DNA from: Tunturibacter gelidoferens
Lineage (GTDB): Bacteria; Acidobacteriota; Terriglobia; Terriglobales; Acidobacteriaceae
DNA: 64,000 nt
Assembly (NCBI RefSeq): GCF_040358255.1
Contig: NZ_CP132938.1
Span: forward strand, 5,332,001 to 5,396,000
Reading direction: 5' to 3'
In this document: positions 8,737 to 15,694 of the stretch, piece by piece
Layout: each line of letters starts with the position of its first letter
Numbering within the stretch: position 1 is the first letter of the stretch
Made by a program: the position numbers and the translations under genes
The notes under the pieces: generated by a model
The model's database searches: none
What the model saw: the letters and a program-made list of their open reading frames with translations, nothing else
Told to the model about the DNA's origin: nothing

Positions 8737-8834
8737 TCCTGCCGGACGGGCCCACTACGCGTGGGGCGGCCACTTCGTGGCGTGTATACCTTGCTGTGAT
8801 AAAGGATCTGAGGTGGCCCTCCCGTTGGTCGGGA
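8737..8834 (+). repeat. 98-bp structured repeat, copy A
   Basis: Reference copy of a dispersed family. The outer arms TCCTGCCGGACGGG (8737-8750) and CCCGTTGGTCGGGA (8821-8834) pair with two mismatches. Inside are hairpin 1 CCCAC-TACGC-GTGGG (8751-8765), hairpin 2 GCCAC-TTC-GTGGC (8769-8781), a conserved GTATACC and a variable 24-nt stretch before the 3' arm. Hairpin 2 differs from all other copies by a compensatory pair (C-G instead of T-A). It lies between convergent dapD and the flavoenzyme gene. Confidence 0.85.
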
Positions 8835-8860
8835 TGGAGTGATTCGCTTGGGTTTGGTTG

Positions 8861-10246
8861 CTATGCGGGTTTCTTTGGGACGGTGTTGAAGAGGTTGATG
8901 AAGCCCTCGGAGAGCGTGGGGTGTGTGAGGATGAGGTTGTGGACGGCGGCGTAGGGCAGGTCTGCGGACATGGCTAACTGGATGACCGGGAGGAGTTCGC
9001 CGGTGCCGGGGCCGAGGGCGGTGAAGCCGAGGATGCGATCGTCGGGGGCGATGAGGACCTTCATGAAGCCGCGGGTTTCATCGAGGGTGCGAGTGCGGAG
9101 GGCGGCGGCCATGGGGATTTTGCCGAGGCGGTAGGCTGTTCCCTGCTTCTTTGCTTCGTTTTCGGTGAGGCCTACGTGGGATAGCTCAGGGTCGGTGAAG
9201 GTGACAGAGGGGACGTGCCGATTCTTCGTTGTGCGGTTGGCTCCGGCCAGGTTGTCGCGGATGATGCGGAAGTCGTCGAAGGAGATGTGGGTGAAGTGGG
9301 GCGAGCCGGCAGAGTCGCCCATGGCCCAGACGCCGGGGGCGGTTGTTTCGAGGCGGTCGTTGACCTGGAAGTGTCCGGATGGGGTGGTCTTGATGCCGAC
9401 GAGGTCGAGGCCCATGTTTTGCGTGTTGGGTGTGCGACCGGTGGCGACGAGGAGGTGCGAGCCTTCGAGGCGGGCACCGTCGCTGAGGTGAACGACTACG
9501 GATTTGCCTGAGGTGCCTTCGACACGGGTCACGTTGGCGCTGGTGACGATATCGATGCCTTCGTCCGCGAAGAGCTGGTGGAGGGCTTCGGTGACGTCGG
9601 GGTCTTCGCGATGGACGAGGGTTGGGTTGCGCTCGACGATGGTGACGTTGGAGCCGAAGCGGCGCATGGCCTGGGCGAGCTCGAGGCCGATGAAGCCTCC
9701 GCCGAGGACGAGGAGGTGTTCGGGGAGGATGGTGAGTTCGAGGGCTTCGATGTGGGTCATTGGGGCGGACTCGGCGAGGCCGGCGATGGGGTCGATGGTG
9801 GCGCGGGAGCCGGTGTCGAGGAAGATGTAATCGGAGCGGAGGGTGCGGGTGCCACCGGCGTTGAGGGCGACCTCGACGGTTTTTTCGGCGAGGAAGCGGC
9901 CGAAGCCCATGACGATCTCGGCTTTGGATTTGGCGTAGTTGTTGAGGTGCATGTCGCGGAGGCCGTCGATCATGCGCTGACGGCGGGCGCTGACGGCTTC
10001 CATGTCGACGTGCCATTTGCCGTGGACGATTCCGAACTCTGCGCCGCGCTGGAAGAAGGAGGCGACCTTGGCGGAGTGGATGACGTTCTTGCTGGGGAGG
10101 CAGGCGATGTTGGGGCAGGCTCCTCCGAGACGCTTGTCTTCGATGTTGGCGACCTTCTTGCCCTGGGAGGCAAGGTGCCAGGCTAGATATTTTCCGCCTT
10201 CTCCGCTGCCGATGATGATTGCGTCGTACTGTTCGGGCGTGGACAT
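8861..10246 (-). CDS. FAD-dependent pyridine nucleotide-disulfide oxidoreductase (dihydrolipoamide dehydrogenase/mercuric reductase-like)
   Basis: 461-residue two-dinucleotide-binding-domain flavoprotein. The FAD site is IIIGSGEGGKY (residues 10-20) and the redox-active disulfide is CPNIAC (Cys44-Cys49, in GGACPNIACLPSK). The NAD(P) site is LVLGGGFIGLELA (about residues 177-189), followed by the ATGRTPNTQ and GDSAGSP FAD motifs and a C-terminal dimerisation domain. True E3 subunits have C-x4-C within CLNVGCIPSK, so the altered loop suggests a divergent reductase rather than a complex-bound E3. There is no N-terminal HMA domain or C-terminal Cys pair as in MerA. No 2-oxoacid dehydrogenase genes are adjacent. 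Substrate unassigned. ATG 10246 lies directly upstream of the FAD motif. Confidence 0.88.
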   Translation of the reverse strand: MSTPEQYDAIIIGSGEGGKYLAWHLASQGKKVANIEDKRLGGACPNIACLPSKNVIHSAKVASFFQRGAEFGIVHGKWHVDMEAVSARRQRMIDGLRDMHLNNYAKSKAEIVMGFGRFLAEKTVEVALNAGGTRTLRSDYIFLDTGSRATIDPIAGLAESAPMTHIEALELTILPEHLLVLGGGFIGLELAQAMRRFGSNVTIVERNPTLVHREDPDVTEALHQLFADEGIDIVTSANVTRVEGTSGKSVVVHLSDGARLEGSHLLVATGRTPNTQNMGLDLVGIKTTPSGHFQVNDRLETTAPGVWAMGDSAGSPHFTHISFDDFRIIRDNLAGANRTTKNRHVPSVTFTDPELSHVGLTENEAKKQGTAYRLGKIPMAAALRTRTLDETRGFMKVLIAPDDRILGFTALGPGTGELLPVIQLAMSADLPYAAVHNLILTHPTLSEGFINLFNTVPKKPA

Positions 10247-10559
10247 GAGAGATCTCCGTTGCGATTGAAGGCATTTCTCAGATGCACCGGGGGGCGCAGA
10301 TGGTTTACATTATCGCGTCTCATCAGTTGACTTGTAGGTATCTAGCTGTCAATCGATGAGTGCTGGCGATTTTGCATAAACTGACCCGGGAGACCGGCCA
10401 ACTTCCGAGTGGCAGACCATCGCCAGGAAATGCTGATTGACTGGCAAGAAGCGAGTTTCGAATTCCCGATTGCCGCTGATTCGAGCCTTTTCGTAATTCC
10501 GGCCCTGTGGTTCGTATATACCACGTATGTTCGATTATGAGCTGACTTCGAGGGCGTCA
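10247..10559. other. Divergent intergenic region upstream of the ECF sigma operon
   Basis: About 310 bp between the minus-strand flavoenzyme and the sigma-factor gene. No coding frame here is convincing. Near its right end an inverted repeat GTGGT / ACCAC (10507-10511 and 10520-10524) flanks a TA-rich core TCGTATAT, placed where a promoter or operator for the sigma operon would be expected. Confidence 0.45.
10507..10524 (+). promoter_or_regulatory. Inverted repeat at the ECF sigma operon promoter
   Basis: GTGGT-8 nt-ACCAC perfect 5-bp inverted repeat around TCGTATAT, 35 bp before the preferred sigma-factor start (10560). It may be an operator or part of an autoregulated ECF promoter; unproven. 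Confidence 0.35.
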
Positions 10560-11114
10560 ATGGAGAGCGATACGCGACAGATCGCGCTTGGGTTGCGCCA
10601 AGGAGATGTCGTTGTCCTTGAGGCGCTGGTCGAACAATACCAATATCGGCTTGTTCGCTATCTCATTTACCTGTTGGGCAGACGCGATGGGGTTGACGAT
10701 TTGGTGCAGGAGACTTGGCTGCGCGTTCTTGAGCGAGGCTCCTCCTACGACGGGCACTCCCGCTTTGAGCCCTGGCTCTTCAGGGTCGCACGCAATATTG
10801 CTGTCGACGCCATGCGTAAGCGGCGGAATTTGAGTCTGGATTCAGACGATGGTGTTCGACCACCGCCTGCGTCCAATGCGCCTTCGCCATTCACGCTTGC
10901 GGCGCGGACAGAAGATGCTGACCGGCTTGCTCGCTCGCTCGAAACCCTGGAATCGGTCTATCGCGAAGCCCTCGTGCTGCGCTTTCAAGAGGACTTATCG
11001 CTACAGGAGATATCCGTCGTTGTGGGAGCGCCGGTCTCTACCGTCGCTTCAAGAATTTATCGAGGGCTGGCGACGCTGCGGCCGCAGTTCGGGGGAGAAC
11101 AGTATGAATATTGA
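10560..11114 (+). CDS. RNA polymerase ECF-type sigma factor
   Basis: Small sigma-70 family factor (184 residues from ATG 10560) that would redirect RNA polymerase to a stress or envelope regulon. Region 2 covers about residues 12-85 (FEPWLFRVARNIAVDAMRKRR, the core-binding/-10 part) and region 4 about 120-180, with helix-turn-helix sequence QEDLSLQEISVVVGAPVSTV. ATG 10560 has GAGGG 5 bp upstream; an ATG at 10527 would add 11 residues but has no ribosome site. The gene overlaps the anti-sigma gene by 11 bp and heads a four-gene chain of overlapping frames. Target genes cannot be read from sequence; autoregulation is common for this class. Confidence 0.92.
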   Translation: MESDTRQIALGLRQGDVVVLEALVEQYQYRLVRYLIYLLGRRDGVDDLVQETWLRVLERGSSYDGHSRFEPWLFRVARNIAVDAMRKRRNLSLDSDDGVRPPPASNAPSPFTLAARTEDADRLARSLETLESVYREALVLRFQEDLSLQEISVVVGAPVSTVASRIYRGLATLRPQFGGEQYEY

Positions 11115-11592
11115 CGACCACGAAAGTTTCCAGCACATGATTGACGAGAGTCTGGCGGGCAGCATCTCGGCTGAGAGGGAACAATCTCTTCGCGAGCATC
11201 TTGCCAGTTGCGGTCCATGCCAAGGGTATCTCAGCGCCAACAACAGGGTTATCGCGGGCCTCGGCGGCTTTTCCTTCGAGGTGAATCCAAACCTAAATGC
11301 CAGGGTTTTCGCGTCCCTCAGGCTGCCTGCGCAGCAGGTCCAGGCCGCGCAGCCGGGCCGCCGGCGATGGGCGTTGATCAGCGTTGCCGCCGTCGTTCTA
11401 ACAATAGGCGGCTCGTTCGTCGATTTGCAATTCGGGGGCTTGATCGCTTCTGTCTTCGATGTCCAGCGCATGCAGGTGCGGCAGGGGCTGCTTGCTTTCT
11501 GGATTGTGCCCTCGCTGTGTTTCTTACTGCTGTTTCCGCTATTGCCTTTGCTATCGAAAGCAGGCACTCAGCGGGAAGAAAGGATTTTATGA
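11104..11592 (+). CDS. Membrane anti-sigma factor with zinc-binding (ZAS-type) domain
   Basis: 162 residues. The N-terminal cytoplasmic part has HLASCGPC (H-x3-C-x2-C), the zinc-binding anti-sigma signature that holds the partner sigma factor. Two hydrophobic stretches follow, WALISVAAVVLTIGG and a C-terminal FWIVPSLCFLLLFPLLPLL, so it is a membrane protein. ATG 11104 overlaps the end of the sigma gene (stop 11112-11114), the usual arrangement for a cognate pair. Its own stop overlaps the next start as ATGA. Whether release is by redox, proteolysis or another signal is unknown; the short second loop gives no recognisable sensor. Confidence 0.87.
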   Translation: MNIDDHESFQHMIDESLAGSISAEREQSLREHLASCGPCQGYLSANNRVIAGLGGFSFEVNPNLNARVFASLRLPAQQVQAAQPGRRRWALISVAAVVLTIGGSFVDLQFGGLIASVFDVQRMQVRQGLLAFWIVPSLCFLLLFPLLPLLSKAGTQREERIL

Positions 11593-12050
11593 AACACCTC
11601 CGTCAATTTTTGAACATTGTTCCGAAGACAATTCGGCCTTGGGCTTGGGTCCTTATGGGCTGGATACTGCTGGTCGGGCTGGTTATGGGATACAAGACCG
11701 CTGACCAGGGCGCTGTGTTGCGGACAATGTCCGCGTATGGCAGCGCTGCCTTAGTGTTCGGCATCGTGAGCGCTATCTGGCTTCTGTGTCTCGGGTTCGT
11801 GTATGCGGACGCTCGGCGGCGCGATATGCGGTCAGTCCTCTGGGTTCTGGTCGCAGCCTTGTTTCCTCACTTGCTCGGATTTCTTCTTTACTTTGTCCTG
11901 CGTCAGCCGATCGCCGCGACCTGCGCCCACTGCGGCATGACTGTTTCGAACCATCAGCGATTCTGCTCCTGGTGCGGCACTGCGCAATTCCCACCGAACT
12001 CAACTCAAGGACCACTCACCGCAAACCCGTCGCAAGGAGCAAGCCAATGA
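11589..12050 (+). CDS. Membrane protein with C-terminal zinc ribbon
   Basis: 153 residues from ATG 11589, which overlaps the anti-sigma stop. Three or four hydrophobic segments (WAWVLMGWILLVGLVMGY, ALVFGIVSAIWLLCLGFVY, VLWVLVAALFPHLLGFLLYFVL) precede a short zinc ribbon CAHCG...CSWCG (about residues 117-136). The layout of last membrane helix plus ribbon resembles small PLDc_N-type/zinc-ribbon membrane proteins often placed beside regulators; the family assignment is tentative. Its position inside the sigma operon suggests a role in signal sensing or the regulated envelope function. No catalytic motif seen. Confidence 0.8.
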   Translation: MKHLRQFLNIVPKTIRPWAWVLMGWILLVGLVMGYKTADQGAVLRTMSAYGSAALVFGIVSAIWLLCLGFVYADARRRDMRSVLWVLVAALFPHLLGFLLYFVLRQPIAATCAHCGMTVSNHQRFCSWCGTAQFPPNSTQGPLTANPSQGASQ

Positions 12051-12760
12051 AGCCGGTATCCGCAGCAAAATCCTACGACGGCATCACGCTGCGTCAGGCA
12101 GCGCTGGTTGCCGGCTTAGCCTACCTGCTCAATCCTGTCAGCTACGCTGAGTTTTCTATTTACCCGAAGCTGGTGGCGGCGAACAACGCCGCTCAAACCG
12201 TGCAGAACATCTCCGACCATTTGGGTCTTTTTGCTGTCGCGATACTCTGCTACATCATTAGCTTTATCGGTGACGTCATCATTGCCTGGGCGCTGTATGT
12301 CCTGCTCGCGCCGGTTAACAGAGCACTGTCCTTGCTTGCCGCGTGGTGCCAGCTGGTGTACGCAGCGGGCGCTCTCTGCAGCGTGTTTAGCTTGCTGAAT
12401 GTCTACCATCTCCTCGTCACCCCGTATTACCTCACCCTTTTGGGTTCCGGCCAGCTGCAGGCGCAGGTGTGGTTTCAGCTCCATTCGTTCCATTACGAAT
12501 GGTCCATGTCCCTGATCATCTTTGGAATCCATCTGGTTCTTTTGGGCTATTTGGTCTACCGGTCCGGCTACATCCCGTGGATATTCGGGATTGCGTTGTT
12601 CATCGCTGGATTGGGCTGGATGATTGCCGGCTTGGGGCCATACGTTCTTCCGAATGCAAACCTTGACTTCACTTTCATTACAGCCTTCGGCGAAGTACTC
12701 TTCACCCTTTGGCTCTGGATCAGGGGCTGGAAGGTCCAGGAGCCGATCGTGATCTCTTGA
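12047..12760 (+). CDS. Multi-pass membrane protein, DUF4386-like
   Basis: 237 residues from ATG 12047 (ATGA overlap with the previous gene). About six hydrophobic segments and the early motif AALVAGLAYLLNP fit the DUF4386 family, whose function is unknown. The segment VWFQLHSFHYEWSMSLIIFG is also typical. It is the last gene of the operon ECF sigma - anti-sigma - zinc-ribbon protein - DUF4386. A weak hairpin CCTTC-GTC-GAAGG (12791-12803) follows about 30 bp downstream and may end the transcript. No active-site residues can be proposed. Confidence 0.82.
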   Translation: MKPVSAAKSYDGITLRQAALVAGLAYLLNPVSYAEFSIYPKLVAANNAAQTVQNISDHLGLFAVAILCYIISFIGDVIIAWALYVLLAPVNRALSLLAAWCQLVYAAGALCSVFSLLNVYHLLVTPYYLTLLGSGQLQAQVWFQLHSFHYEWSMSLIIFGIHLVLLGYLVYRSGYIPWIFGIALFIAGLGWMIAGLGPYVLPNANLDFTFITAFGEVLFTLWLWIRGWKVQEPIVIS

Positions 12761-12960
12761 GTCCATCCGATCACTGACGTCTCATGATGCCCTTCGTCGA
12801 AGGTGAGAAGAGTGCCCTCATGCATGGCGCGTGAATGACGGGCAAACCGGAAGTAATTTTCAGCTGACGAGAACAGGGCGATGCGATCATCTAACCGGCT
12901 CGTCCCTGACTTGTTGGCGGTGTCGTGCAGATTTTTGCTTCCCGTGATATCAAGGAAGGC

Positions 12961-13671
12961 ATGAGTTCTCCTGAGAGCAATTCGACCGATGCAGCTAAGC
13001 GCCGGGCTGCGGTGTGGGCGGCGTCGCAGATTGAAGATGGAATGGCGGTGGGCCTGGGGACGGGGTCTACCTCGGCGCTGGTGATTGAAGAGGTGGGGCG
13101 ACGGGTTGCGGAGGGATTGCGGATCAAGGCGATTGCTACGTCTGAGGCCTCGCAGAAGCTGGCGCTGGAGTTGAAGATTCCGATGAGCGACTTTGCGCAT
13201 CTGCCGGAGTTGGACTTGACGATCGATGGCGCGGATGAGGTGCAGGAAGGGACGCTTTATCTGATCAAGGGGCATGGCGGGGCGCTGCTGCGGGAGAAGA
13301 TTGTGGCGATGGCGAGTAAGAAGCTGATTATTGCGGTGGACCCGAGAAAGCTGGTGAAGACTCTGGGGGCGGTGTTTGCGCTGCCGGTTGAGGTGGTGCC
13401 GTTTGGCTATGAGACGACGATCAAGCGGCTGCAGGATCTCGGGTTTGAGTCTGAGTTGCGGGTGACGGATGATGGCAAACCCTATGTGACCGATGGGAAG
13501 CACTACATTGTGCATTGCAAGCTGCCGCAGGTTGGCTTCGATGCGTATGAGGCGGCGGCGAAGTTGAAAGGGACGGTTGGGGTCGTGGAGCACGGGCTGT
13601 TTCTGGGGATGGCGAGCAAGGTGGTGATTGGTGGCCTTGAGGGGATCGAGGTTCTGGAGGCGGCGGGATAG
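12961..13671 (+). CDS. rpiA: Ribose-5-phosphate isomerase A
   Basis: Interconverts ribose-5-phosphate and ribulose-5-phosphate in the pentose phosphate pathway (cytoplasm). The 236-residue product shows GLGTGSTSALVIEEV (phosphate-binding region), DGADEV (catalytic Asp pair) and KGHGGALLREKIV (Lys/Glu of the active site), all standard for RpiA. ATG 12961 has AAGGAAGG just upstream; a GTG at 12925 would add an unneeded 12 residues. It stands alone, with 200 bp of non-coding sequence before it and rnj 110 bp after it. Confidence 0.95.
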   Translation: MSSPESNSTDAAKRRAAVWAASQIEDGMAVGLGTGSTSALVIEEVGRRVAEGLRIKAIATSEASQKLALELKIPMSDFAHLPELDLTIDGADEVQEGTLYLIKGHGGALLREKIVAMASKKLIIAVDPRKLVKTLGAVFALPVEVVPFGYETTIKRLQDLGFESELRVTDDGKPYVTDGKHYIVHCKLPQVGFDAYEAAAKLKGTVGVVEHGLFLGMASKVVIGGLEGIEVLEAAG

Positions 13672-13782
13672 GCGATTCATCGGGCGTTGACAATTGATCG
13701 CATGTCATTTCGGGCGGTGAAGATGCCTTGTTTGCCTCGTTGCCAAGGGCAGTTGAGCTTGCGATGGTAAGCTTAACTATTG

Positions 13783-15450
13783 ATGGCACAAGATAAATTG
13801 AAGATGATTCCGCTGGGTGGCCTTGGCGAGTTCGGTATGAACTGCATGGCCCTCCGCTGGCAGGATGACATTATTGTCATCGACGCCGGTTTGATGTTTC
13901 CTGAAGAAGAGTTGCTGGGTGTGGACATTGTTGTCCCGGATATCAGCTATTTGACTGAAAACCGCGAGAAGGTTCGCGCGATCCTTTTGACCCATGGACA
14001 CGAAGACCACATTGGCGGCCTGCCGTGGATTCTGTCTGAACTGAATGTTCCGGTGTATGGGACCGAGTTTACGCTGGCGTATGTTGAGGGCAAGCTGGAA
14101 GAACACCGGCTGCTGGATGACGCGGATCTGAACGAGATGATTCCCGGGCATCGGATTACGCTGGGGCCGTTTTCGATCATGCCGATCCGGGTGACGCACT
14201 CGCTGGTGGACTGCGTGGCGCTGGCGATTCATACGCCAGTGGGCGTGGTGCTGCACACGGGCGACTTCAAGATCGACCTGTCGCCGCCGGATAACAAGCC
14301 GTTCGATCTGCACGCGTTTGCGGAGCTGGGCAAGCAGGGTGTGTTGGCGTTGCTGCAGGATTCGACCAACGTCGATCGCAATGGGTATACGCCGAGTGAG
14401 CGGGCTGTAAGGCCGAAGCTGGATGAGATCTTTTCGCAGACGAAGAAGAAGCTTTTCTTCAGCTGCTTCTCTTCTTCAATTCATCGGATTCGACTGGCGA
14501 TGGAGCTGGCGCATCAGCATGGTCGCAAGGTTGCAGTGATTGGGCGGTCGCTGGATAACTCGACCGAGATTGCGCAGGATCTTGGGTATCTCGATCTGCC
14601 GCAGGGTCTGGTGATTAATCCGGGGCAGATTCGTGATTTTGCTCCGAATAAATTGCTGATCATGATCAGCGGCACGCAGGGGGAGCCGATGAGTGCGCTG
14701 AGCCGTGCTGCGGTGAACAATCATAAGTTTGCGCATATCGAGGCTGGCGATACGGTGCTGCTGAGTTCGCGGGTGATTCCGGGCAATGAGAAGTCGATCT
14801 ACAGGATGATCGATCACCTGGAACGGCGCGATGCGAAGGTGATTCATGACGATGGGCAGTCGGGGTTGATCCACGTGAGCGGACATGGGAGCCAGGAGGA
14901 GCTGCGGTTGATGATTAATCTCGTTCGTCCGAAGTTCTTTATTCCGATCCATGGAGACTATCGCCACCTGAAGCGTCATGCTGAGCTGGCGGGGTCGATG
15001 GGCGTGGTGGAGAAGACGATTTTGATGGAGGACGGCGAGGTTCTGGAGTTCGATAAAGGCTCGGCCACGAAGACCGGGAAGGTTACGGTCGGGCGAGTGT
15101 GTATCGATTCTGGCGGGACCTCGACGGACGTAGTGGAAGACATTGTCATTCGCGACCGGAAGCATTTGAGCGAGGATGGCATTGTGCTGCCGATCATTGC
15201 GATCAATAAGCAGACAGGCCTGTTGGAGAATCCACCTGAGATTGTGATCCGCGGTATGGCGATCGCAACAGAAGAGGGTTTGATCAGTGAGGCACGGCAG
15301 GTTGTGCAGCGGACTCTTGAGGGATCTTCGGCGGAGGAGAAGGCCGACTATGGCGTGATCAAAGAGAAGATTCGGAACGATCTGAAGCGGTATATCCAGA
15401 AGAGCACGAGCCGGCGGCCTTTGATCATGCCGGTGATTCTGGAGATCTGA
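13783..15450 (+). CDS. rnj: Ribonuclease J
   Basis: Metallo-beta-lactamase/beta-CASP RNase with 5'-exo and endonuclease activity, involved in mRNA decay and rRNA maturation. The 555 residues are the usual length. The zinc motif HGHEDHIGG lies at about residues 71-79, the DSTNVDR segment near 200 and the beta-CASP motifs around FSSSIHRI and SGTQGEPMSAL, with a late SGHGSQEEL and a C-terminal domain ending in RRPLIMPVILEI. TTG-ATG occur side by side at 13780-13785; ATG 13783 is taken. A strong terminator follows. Confidence 0.95.
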   Translation: MAQDKLKMIPLGGLGEFGMNCMALRWQDDIIVIDAGLMFPEEELLGVDIVVPDISYLTENREKVRAILLTHGHEDHIGGLPWILSELNVPVYGTEFTLAYVEGKLEEHRLLDDADLNEMIPGHRITLGPFSIMPIRVTHSLVDCVALAIHTPVGVVLHTGDFKIDLSPPDNKPFDLHAFAELGKQGVLALLQDSTNVDRNGYTPSERAVRPKLDEIFSQTKKKLFFSCFSSSIHRIRLAMELAHQHGRKVAVIGRSLDNSTEIAQDLGYLDLPQGLVINPGQIRDFAPNKLLIMISGTQGEPMSALSRAAVNNHKFAHIEAGDTVLLSSRVIPGNEKSIYRMIDHLERRDAKVIHDDGQSGLIHVSGHGSQEELRLMINLVRPKFFIPIHGDYRHLKRHAELAGSMGVVEKTILMEDGEVLEFDKGSATKTGKVTVGRVCIDSGGTSTDVVEDIVIRDRKHLSEDGIVLPIIAINKQTGLLENPPEIVIRGMAIATEEGLISEARQVVQRTLEGSSAEEKADYGVIKEKIRNDLKRYIQKSTSRRPLIMPVILEI

Positions 15451-15469
15451 CGAGTCTGTAGGAAGACGA

Positions 15470-15501
15470 AAAGGCGCTCCTGGCGGGGCGCTTTTTTTTT
15501 G
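15470..15501 (+). terminator. Rho-independent terminator of rnj
   Basis: AGGCGCTCC (15472-15480), loop TGGC, GGGGCGCTT, followed by a run of about nine T's. It starts 20 bp after the rnj stop. Confidence 0.88.
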
Positions 15502-15694
15502 CGTCTTGATTCGGTCTGCCAGGAGTGGTTGCAGACCGAGAACGATACTCGAGATCTGATTTTGCGAGTGTTGATGCGGGTTAGAGCGGTGGTTACCCCT
15601 TTGAGTTAGCGGTCGAGATGAGGGTGCGGGGATAGTAGGATCAGCGCGAACGGTTAGTTGCTGGAGAGTGAACGAAGCCTCTCAGGGAGTAGCG

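Noticed and set aside
8737..8834. Repeat copy A read as a tRNA cloverleaf
   Set aside because: Three stems give a superficial cloverleaf, but there is no T-loop GTTCRANTC, anticodon arm or CCA end.
9186..10274. 362-codon minus-strand frame in the flavoenzyme
   Set aside because: Arg/His/Pro-rich translation of another frame of a recognised gene.
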